Shown here: positions 6,756-11,233 of the stretch, in pieces
Layout of the letters: each line of letters begins with the position of its first letter
Position numbering within the stretch: the stretch's first letter is position 1
NCBI GenBank assembly: GCA_902783205.1
Contig: CACZQE010000024.1
Coordinates: 1-11,233, forward strand
From: an uncultured Lachnospiraceae bacterium
Lineage (GTDB): Bacteria > Bacillota_A > Clostridia > Lachnospirales > Lachnospiraceae
Length of the DNA stretch: 11,233 bases
Direction of reading: 5' to 3'
Made by a program: the position numbers and the translations under genes
Notes under the pieces: model-generated
What the model saw: only the letters and a program-made list of their open reading frames with translations
Told to the model about the DNA's origin: nothing
Database searches by the model: none

Positions 6756-7385
6756 TTATGCAAAGGAACGGAAAAGACCGATTACCTTTCCTATGATGGA
6801 AAAGTGCATATCAGGAGTGATAATGATGGGATCCATGAAATCGTTCTCCGGCTGCAGGCGGATATGACCGTCTTCTTTGTAGAAAGTCTTCACGGTAGCC
6901 GAGTCTTCGATCAGGGCAACGATATAGTCGCCGTTGTAAGCAGTAGAGCACTCCTCAACAAGGACATAATCACCGTCATAAATACCGACGTTAACCATGG
7001 AATCTCCCTTTACGCGGAGCATAAAAGCGTCACTGTTATGGAGGAAGTCAGGAAGCATGGGAAAGTAGCCTTCCAGGTTCTCAGTGGCCAGAATAGGCTG
7101 GCCTGCCGTAACCGTGCCCACGATGGGAACATTGACCAGCTCCCGGCGTGTGAGATTAAAGAAATCATCATCGATGATCTCAATGGCGCGCGGCTTGGTA
7201 GGATCCCTTCTGATATATCCGTTTCTCTCAAGAGTCTCCAGATGGGAGTGGACTGAGGAAGTGGACTTTAAATGTACTGCCTCACCGATCTCTCTGACAG
7301 CGGGCGGATAGCCCCTGTTAAGGATGGACTCTTTAATATACTCCAGGATCTCCTGCTGCTTGCTGCTGATCTTACCCCTGCTCAT
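6756..7385 (-). CDS. lexA: LexA repressor of the SOS response
   Basis: The product is 209 residues from the ATG at 7385 reading left, with AAAGGAG 5-11 bases upstream of it. The winged helix-turn-helix spans residues 1-65 ([12 protein letters not shown], then [20 protein letters not shown]). Self-cleavage is expected between A94 and G95 (GTVTAGQP). The serine-lysine pair is S129 (KGDSM) and K166 (ATVKTFY). Activated RecA triggers the cleavage and so lifts repression. It lies opposite a LysM gene, and the shared region holds several LexA-box-like sites, the same layout as lexA-yneA in Bacillus. lexA probably controls both. It converges with rsfS. Confidence 0.97.
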   Translation of the reverse strand: MSRGKISSKQQEILEYIKESILNRGYPPAVREIGEAVHLKSTSSVHSHLETLERNGYIRRDPTKPRAIEIIDDDFFNLTRRELVNVPIVGTVTAGQPILATENLEGYFPMLPDFLHNSDAFMLRVKGDSMVNVGIYDGDYVLVEECSTAYNGDYIVALIEDSATVKTFYKEDGHIRLQPENDFMDPIIITPDMHFSIIGKVIGLFRSFA

Positions 7386-7483
7386 ATCTTACTCCTTTAA
7401 AATGAAATCTCCTGATCAAACTCTGTGTCCGGCTCAAATGCTCTATATAGCATATGTAAAAACATATAGTAATCCCTGAATGT

Positions 7484-7512
7484 ATTGTAACATGGCACAG
7501 AAAAGAAAACAA
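7484..7512 (-). promoter_or_regulatory. Likely lexA promoter
   Basis: Read leftwards, TTGTTT (7507-7512) and TACAAT (7484-7489) are 17 bases apart, a weak -35 with a good -10. The -35 lies inside a degenerate LexA box (7506-7519), which would give autoregulation. A second option is an extended -10 (TGC-TATATA, 7444-7452) with TTACTA (7467-7472) at -35. I cannot tell which is used. Confidence 0.55.
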
Positions 7513-7519
7513 GTGTTCG
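7506..7519. promoter_or_regulatory. Degenerate LexA box at the lexA -35
   Basis: On the - strand it reads CGAACACTTGTTTT. The first half-site is perfect and the second keeps only GTT. It covers the proposed lexA -35 element, so LexA bound here would shut its own promoter. Confidence 0.5.
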
Positions 7520-7531
7520 GAGGTAAAAAAT

Positions 7532-7545
7532 CGAATAAATGTTCG
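7532..7545. promoter_or_regulatory. LexA box
   Basis: CGAATAAATGTTCG has one mismatch in the CGAAC-N4-GTTCG palindrome. It lies between the two divergent promoters, 26 bases (centre to centre) from the degenerate box and 41 from the next box. Confidence 0.75.
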
Positions 7546-7564
7546 AAAAAATTGCTTTTAGCTA

Positions 7565-7593
7565 TTGACATACGAATATATGTTCGATATAAT
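7565..7593 (+). promoter_or_regulatory. Consensus SOS promoter of the LysM gene
   Basis: TTGACA (7565-7570) and TATAAT (7588-7593) are both perfect and 17 bases apart. The spacer holds a full LexA box. Such a strong promoter is expected to need tight repression. Transcription should start near 7600, within the next box. Confidence 0.92.
7573..7586. promoter_or_regulatory. LexA box in the promoter spacer
   Basis: CGAATATATGTTCG has one mismatch in CGAAC-N4-GTTCG and lies wholly between the -35 and -10, so LexA and RNA polymerase could not bind together. Confidence 0.88.
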
Positions 7594-7600
7594 CTGAACA

Positions 7601-7614
7601 TGAACAAACGTTCG
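7601..7614. promoter_or_regulatory. LexA box near the transcription start
   Basis: TGAACAAACGTTCG has one mismatch in the palindrome. Its centre is 28 bases from the spacer box, and it covers the predicted start of the LysM mRNA. Two sites this close suggest cooperative or double repression. Confidence 0.78.
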
Positions 7615-7630
7615 TGCCATACTATATGAC

Positions 7631-7637
7631 AGGAGGG
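7631..7637 (+). promoter_or_regulatory. Ribosome binding site of the LysM gene
   Basis: AGGAGGG lies six bases before ATG 7644. This site rules against GTG 7614, which lies inside a LexA box and too close to the predicted start of transcription. Confidence 0.75.
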
Positions 7638-7643
7638 ATGAAT

Positions 7644-8084
7644 ATGATGACAGCTTCCGGTAATTATGAGGAGACTACATACATGAACTCGATGGAACGA
7701 GCCCGGCTTGAGAGAGAGCGGAAGAGAAGGATGAGAAGAAGAGAGGCGAGAAGGAAAAGAGATCTTTTTGTCAGAAGACTCAGAATCGGCGTTCTTGCTG
7801 CCGGCCTGCTGCTTCTGATCGGTGTACTGCCTTTTTCCCGCAGTATGCTGGCAGGCACAGATGTGGTCAGTGCAAATGCACCTCTTTCCCAGGTAAAGTA
7901 CGAGACAGTAAAGATTAAAAGCGGCGACAGCCTCTGGTCAATCGCCAAAGAGCATATGAATCCGGGATATGACAATATTTACGAATATATTGATGATATT
8001 AAAGAATGTAATCATATGACAGATGACAAGCTCAACAGCGGCTGTTATCTGCTGATACCATATTATGAGTACCTGACCGAGTAA
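7644..8084 (+). CDS. SOS-controlled LysM membrane protein, YneA-like division suppressor
   Basis: The product is 146 residues from ATG 7644 (ATG 7647 is equally possible). An N-terminal tail precedes a strikingly basic stretch: 15 Arg and 2 Lys in residues 17-47. One membrane helix follows (about 48-64, GVLAAGLLLLIGVLPF), then a short extracellular linker and a LysM domain (about 86-139, with YETVKIKSGDSLWSIAKEHM and YLLIPYYEY). The Bacillus protein YneA is about 105 residues. It also sits opposite lexA, has one membrane segment and a LysM domain, and blocks division after DNA damage. Gene position, the LexA boxes and the domain order argue for the same job here. The long Arg-rich cytoplasmic tail is extra. 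Peptidoglycan binding is inferred from the LysM domain. A plain LysM cell-wall protein is the alternative. Confidence 0.8.
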   Translation: MMTASGNYEETTYMNSMERARLERERKRRMRRREARRKRDLFVRRLRIGVLAAGLLLLIGVLPFSRSMLAGTDVVSANAPLSQVKYETVKIKSGDSLWSIAKEHMNPGYDNIYEYIDDIKECNHMTDDKLNSGCYLLIPYYEYLTE

Positions 8085-8114
8085 GGATCAGGAAGACAGA
8101 CATTTTAATACGTT

Positions 8115-8178
8115 AAAAACCCGCAGTCCAATGCGTCTCCCGATACTGATATGTATCACATTGGACAGCGGGTTTTTT
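8115..8178. terminator. Long bidirectional terminator between the LysM gene and the lipoprotein gene
   Basis: A 19-step stem with one A-A mismatch pairs 8115-8133 (AAAAACCCGC, A, GTCCAATG) with 8159-8177. The apex can form GATAC/GTATC (8142-8157). TTTTTT follows on the + side, and the AAAAA at the left arm gives UUUUU on the - side. It ends both convergent genes. Confidence 0.92.
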
Positions 8179-8222
8179 AATTGATTTCATTAAAGATTCA
8201 GATAAAAGGCCGGATTTGATTT

Positions 8223-8699
8223 TTATTCAGTATTTCCGCTTGCAAGTTCGGTATCACCGTCAAAGATGGTTACTGTGATCTTTGCTCCGGTTAAGTCAGG
8301 TGCGCTGATATCCAGGGTTCCGTTTCCTATACCTACATTTTTAAAGGTTCCTGAGTAGGTCCACTCGTCATTTCCGGAAACTGATGCAGTGTGGAGTATT
8401 CCGGAATTTGCCGGGGCAACGGTTGTTGTGCATTCGGCTGTGCCCTCGAAAGAGTCATTGTTTACATCTGCGTGAACGAGTACTTTGATGGTCGTGTAAT
8501 CCTGGTCAACACTGAAATCAGCCTCAATGTCCTTATCCTCGGGATGGCGGATTTCATAGACCGAATTAGCGCTCAGATCCGGACCCTGCGGTTCTTCCGT
8601 CTTTGCTTCGCCGCCACCGCTGCTGCCGGCAGCACCGCCACAGCATGTCAGGATCAGAACAGAGATTGTCAGAAGGATACATAATAAAGCTTTTTTCAT
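8223..8699 (-). CDS. Small putative lipoprotein, function unknown
   Basis: The product is 158 residues, read leftwards from ATG 8699, with AAGGAGGT (8705-8712) five bases upstream. MKKALLCILLTISVLILTCC is a lipoprotein-type signal. The lipid-bearing cysteine would be C20 (LTC|C) or C19, and both have an unusual residue at -1, since Gly, Ala or Ser is normal there. A Gly/Ser/Glu-rich linker (about 21-44) leads to a domain of about 110 residues rich in Thr, Val and Asp. That domain has alternating hydrophobic runs (TTIKVLVHADV, AKITVTIFDGD) and looks like a beta-sandwich. I do not recognise a family. The start is 30 bases after the recombinase stop, with no terminator between them, so the two are probably one transcript. 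Confidence 0.75.
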   Translation of the reverse strand: MKKALLCILLTISVLILTCCGGAAGSSGGGEAKTEEPQGPDLSANSVYEIRHPEDKDIEADFSVDQDYTTIKVLVHADVNNDSFEGTAECTTTVAPANSGILHTASVSGNDEWTYSGTFKNVGIGNGTLDISAPDLTGAKITVTIFDGDTELASGNTE

Positions 8700-8729
8700 T
8701 TCCTACCTCCTTAAAGATTATGAAAACCC

Positions 8730-9803
8730 CTATGTATCTGAAATTCCCGGGCGGTTTTCCCTGAGTCTGACTTTTCCCGCGGCCATTCTTCGCCGCTGGT
8801 CTTCCATGGCAGCATAATGCTTTCTGGTGGTATTGACATCCTTATGGCCAAGTACATCAGCAACCAGATAGATATCGCCGGTTTCCTTGTAGAGCTCTGT
8901 TCCGTAAGTACTCCTGAGCTTATGAGGTGTGATCTTTTTTAAAGAAGTCACGGTCCTGGCATACTTTTTCACAAGATTCTCCACTGACCGCACAGTCAGC
9001 CGGCTTCTCTGCATGGACAGGAAAAGTGCGTTTTCAGATCCCTCCCTGGGCATGATAAGTTCACGCTCATCAAGATAATCAAGGAGGGCATTCCTTACTT
9101 CGTCACCAAAGTAGAGGATTACTTCGGCACCGCCTTTTCGGTGAATTTTCATTCCGTTGGTTTCAAAGTCCAGATCTGTAATATCCAGGCCTACACATTC
9201 GGATACACGGATTCCGGTACCCAGAAGAAGAGTCAGGATAGCCAGATCGCGGACTTTATTTTTGTTGTGATACTTTTGCTGGGACTTGGTCAGCCGGTCC
9301 CCCTGTTCGACACTGTCCAGAAGCTTAGCCACTTCGTCCGGTTCCAGCCGGATGATAGGGCGCTCATGCTTCTTGGGAATCTCCAGAAGGCTGGCTGTGT
9401 TATTGCTGATGAGCTGCTTACGGTAGAAGAATCTGAAAAATGTCCTCACACTTGCTGTTTTACGCATTCTTCCGCGCTCATCGTTGGTGTGGAGCTTATG
9501 GTCCTTGTTTTCATAGAGCTTAAGATAATCCAGATAATCCTCCAGCATGGTGAGAGTGACTTTGTCAAGCACACTTACCGGCCATGTCTTTATATCCCCC
9601 TCATGAATTTCCGGATATTCTTCCTGAAGAAAACGGAAGAAAACCCTGAGATCATATCCGTAAGCAATCCTTGTCCTGGAAGAAGTCTGAGGCTCGATTC
9701 CCCGGAAAAACTCTCTGCAGAAGCCGGGCAGCTCACGGAGCAGGCGACGAAGCTTCTTTTCGTTTTCTATATTCACCTGGTCGCTGTAGCTTTGCTCTGC
9801 CAT
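8730..9803 (-). CDS. Tyrosine recombinase, XerC/XerD-like
   Basis: The product is 357 residues from ATG 9803 reading left, with AAGGAG (9811-9816) seven bases upstream. A longer frame opens at 9857, but its first 18 residues are hydrophobic, not family-like, and lie in the promoter region. The N-terminal core-binding SAM-like domain spans about 25-145 (TRIAYGYDLRVFFRFL). The catalytic domain is complete: R199 (TGIRVSE), K223 (HRKGGAE), H294 and R297 (PHKLRSTYGT), H320 (LGHKD) and the nucleophile Y330 (TTRKHYAAM). A short polar insert (about 164-184, GDRLTKSQQKYHNKNK) precedes the first catalytic block. I recall the same insert in Lachnospiraceae chromosomal recombinases. No att repeats or phage genes surround it. 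It may act in dimer resolution, as XerC does, or at an unknown site. Confidence 0.9.
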   Translation of the reverse strand: MAEQSYSDQVNIENEKKLRRLLRELPGFCREFFRGIEPQTSSRTRIAYGYDLRVFFRFLQEEYPEIHEGDIKTWPVSVLDKVTLTMLEDYLDYLKLYENKDHKLHTNDERGRMRKTASVRTFFRFFYRKQLISNNTASLLEIPKKHERPIIRLEPDEVAKLLDSVEQGDRLTKSQQKYHNKNKVRDLAILTLLLGTGIRVSECVGLDITDLDFETNGMKIHRKGGAEVILYFGDEVRNALLDYLDERELIMPREGSENALFLSMQRSRLTVRSVENLVKKYARTVTSLKKITPHKLRSTYGTELYKETGDIYLVADVLGHKDVNTTRKHYAAMEDQRRRMAAGKVRLRENRPGISDT

Positions 9804-9847
9804 AAAAATGCTCCTTAAAACATTAATAATTATTGATATTTGGATAA

Positions 9848-9876
9848 ATAATAACATGTTTTTCTGTATGATTCAA
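9848..9876 (-). promoter_or_regulatory. Likely promoter of the recombinase-lipoprotein pair
   Basis: Read leftwards, TTGAAT (9871-9876) and TATTAT (9848-9853) are 17 bases apart. The downstream leader (9818-9847) is very AT-rich. No LexA box is seen, so SOS control is not supported. Confidence 0.65.
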
Positions 9877-9890
9877 CACAAAAAGGGAAC

Positions 9891-9919
9891 TTTTCATCTG
9901 TCCGGTCCTGTGATATGAT
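9891..9919 (+). promoter_or_regulatory. Likely promoter of the GHL10 gene
   Basis: TATGAT (9914-9919) carries an extended -10 TGA just ahead. TTTTCA (9891-9896) is 17 bases upstream and shares four of six bases with the -35 consensus. Transcription should start near 9926. Confidence 0.55.
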
Positions 9920-9938
9920 GGTTATGGCAACTTTTAAT

Positions 9939-9950
9939 ATTCCCGGGAAT
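9939..9950. repeat. Perfect 12-base palindrome in the GHL10 leader
   Basis: ATTCCCGGGAAT falls about 13-24 bases after the predicted start of transcription and ends 16 bases before the ATG. It could be an operator or a small hairpin, or chance. Confidence 0.4.
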
Positions 9951-9966
9951 TACAGACAATAAAAGT

Positions 9967-11229
9967 ATGAGAAATATTATAAACAGAATCATCATCATCA
10001 TGCTGACCATGATTATGATAGTCAGCCTATACAGCCTTATGGACCGCCATCTTCCTTCTGAGATCAACAGGCAGGAGGCAGGGAAGATAAGGGAGAGGAT
10101 CATTGCATTTTTCCGTATGCAGCCTCACAAGTCATATGAGACACTGAACTACAAGGCGGTCTGGGTCAGCTATCTGGATGTGGAAGCTTACAGAAAAGAC
10201 CTGGAAGAAAAGGGTGAGAGTAATGATGAAGAACACTTTTCCAAATATGCGGAAAAGATTGCTTCTGATGCCGAGAAGGCTGGACTTACACATGTGATTT
10301 TCCAGGTGAGGCCTTTCGGAGATGCCCTCTATGAGTCAGATATTTTTCCCTGGTCGGCATCTATATCCGGCAGCCAGGGCCTGTCGCCCGGTTACGACCC
10401 TCTGGCCATCATGATCAAAGCCTGTCACAGACATGATCTGAAGCTGGAGGCATGGATCAATCCCTACAGGATCACGGCAGAAAATCATGATCAGCTTTCA
10501 AATGACAACCCGGCCTGTACATGGATCAATGCCGGAAAGCGGCATGTCCTGGAGTACAACGGCAGGCTGTACTATAATCCTGCCAGCTCCCAGGCGCAGA
10601 TGCTGATCAAGAAAGGCGTACAGGAGATCGTTAATAACTATAAGGTGGACGGCGTCCATATGGATGACTACTTTTATCCCACTTTCACAAGAGAGAATGT
10701 AAGAAAGTCCTTCGATTATGTCGAGTATGAAGGTGCCATCCGGTCCGGCCTCATCAGTAAGGACAAGTCTATATATAACTGGCGGAGAGATAATGTATCA
10801 ACTCTTTTAAAAGATACATGGAGGATCGTAAAAGAGGAGAATACAGATATCACATTCGGTATCAGCCCCAATGGCAATCTTGACAATTTGAGAAGTGATC
10901 TGCAGCACTACGCTGATATAGATCTCTGGGCATCGGAAACCGGTTATGTGGACTACATGATCCCTCAGATTTACTGGGGATTTGATGACAAGGACAAAAA
11001 CTTTGACCGGACGGTTGATGAATGGGCGAAACTCCTGAAAGATTCGCAGGTAGAACTCTATGTAGGCCTTCCAGTTTACAGACTTGATAAGAATGCCTTA
11101 ATTGACCCGGCTGATATGGAGTTTAATGACTCCGGGGTAATAGAGAAGATGAAGCAGTACCTTGAAAAAAATGAGGTAGTGACAGGTTATGCACTTTTCA
11201 GTTACAGATTCCTGGATCTGATGAAGTGA
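9967..11229 (+). CDS. GHL10-type glycosyl-hydrolase-like protein, membrane-anchored (YngK-like)
   Basis: The product is 420 residues and ends four bases before the window edge. Residues 4-25 form a hydrophobic membrane helix (IINRIIIIMLTMIMIVSLYSL) without a clear signal peptidase site, so the enzyme part is likely held at the outer face. The catalytic-type barrel spans about 62-420, with family blocks AVWVSYLDVEAY, VIFQVRPFGDALY, HDLKLEAWINPYRI (156-169), VDGVHMDDYFYP (227-238), ITFGISPNG (295-303), DYMIPQIYWGF (329-339) and YVGLPVYRL. These match the glycosyl-hydrolase-like 10 family (Pfam GHL10; YngK in Bacillus). The family is related to glycosidases, and its substrate is mostly unknown, probably an exopolysaccharide or cell-wall glycan (inference). 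No strong ribosome binding site precedes ATG 9967, so a later start such as ATG 10000 cannot be excluded. Confidence 0.88.
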   Translation: MRNIINRIIIIMLTMIMIVSLYSLMDRHLPSEINRQEAGKIRERIIAFFRMQPHKSYETLNYKAVWVSYLDVEAYRKDLEEKGESNDEEHFSKYAEKIASDAEKAGLTHVIFQVRPFGDALYESDIFPWSASISGSQGLSPGYDPLAIMIKACHRHDLKLEAWINPYRITAENHDQLSNDNPACTWINAGKRHVLEYNGRLYYNPASSQAQMLIKKGVQEIVNNYKVDGVHMDDYFYPTFTRENVRKSFDYVEYEGAIRSGLISKDKSIYNWRRDNVSTLLKDTWRIVKEENTDITFGISPNGNLDNLRSDLQHYADIDLWASETGYVDYMIPQIYWGFDDKDKNFDRTVDEWAKLLKDSQVELYVGLPVYRLDKNALIDPADMEFNDSGVIEKMKQYLEKNEVVTGYALFSYRFLDLMK

Positions 11230-11233
11230 AGGA

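Noticed and set aside
7444..7466. Small inverted repeat ATATGT/ACATAT in the lexA leader as a riboswitch or operator
   Set aside because: It is a six-base AT-only stem, too weak to support a separate regulatory element.
8730..9803. The recombinase as the integrase of a prophage or genomic island
   Set aside because: No tRNA, att-like direct repeats, phage genes or excisionase lie nearby, and the surroundings are core genes.
9141..9818. A 225-codon open frame on the + strand opposite the recombinase
   Set aside because: It mirrors the recombinase gene, which has a full set of catalytic residues and a good ribosome binding site; the antisense translation shows no family features.
9803..9857. 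An 18-residue longer start for the recombinase
   Set aside because: The extra residues are hydrophobic and unlike the family, the region holds the likely -10, and the ATG at 9803 has AAGGAG at proper distance.

Overview
The window looks like a chromosomal segment of a Gram-positive anaerobe of the Clostridia, most likely a Lachnospiraceae member. The grounds are gene order and protein families, with no species-level marker seen. They include a radical SAM/DUF2344 pair beside RNase E/G, an rplU-prp-rpmA operon in which L27 carries the Firmicutes-type cleavable N-terminus, obgE-yhbY-nadD-yqeK-rsfS, a LexA with Bacillus-type boxes (CGAAC-N4-GTTCG), strong AGGAGG ribosome binding sites and sigma-A promoters. 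Every CDS except the first, which is cut by the window edge, is complete. I see no tRNA, rRNA, CRISPR array, insertion sequence or clear pseudogene, and no gene-free stretch longer than about 300 bases.

Region 1 (1-2261, + strand) holds the 3' end of a B12-binding-type radical SAM protein (TIGR03960-like). It overlaps a DUF2344/TIGR03936 partner that starts at TTG. A ribonuclease E/G without the usual zinc-link and C-terminal region follows. Region 2 (2262-3378, +) starts with a near-perfect sigma-A promoter and a structured leader (L21 leader). These lead into rplU (L21), prp (the cysteine protease that trims L27) and rpmA (L27), and the operon ends in a strong intrinsic terminator. Region 3 (3420-6643, +) is a tightly packed set: obgE (50S assembly GTPase), yhbY (CRM-domain 50S factor), nadD (NAD synthesis), yqeK (HD-family Ap4A hydrolase) and rsfS (ribosome silencing factor). 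Regions 1-3 together form a block for ribosome assembly, RNA handling and NAD/alarmone metabolism.

Region 4 (6660-8178) is an SOS locus. lexA (- strand) and a LysM membrane protein that resembles the cell-division suppressor YneA (+ strand) are divergent. Three good LexA-box-like palindromes and one degenerate one lie between them. One box fills the spacer of a consensus TTGACA-N17-TATAAT promoter. Both genes end in long, nested, apparently bidirectional terminators shared with convergent neighbours.

Region 5 (8223-11233) contains a - strand pair: a XerC/D-like tyrosine recombinase with all catalytic residues, then a small unrecognised lipoprotein. Divergent from these is a membrane-anchored GHL10/YngK-like glycosyl-hydrolase-family protein (+). 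Most of the window is ordinary core genome. The parts most worth a second look are the lexA/YneA-like control region with the Arg-rich tail of its LysM protein, the recombinase-lipoprotein pair, and the short RNase E/G.
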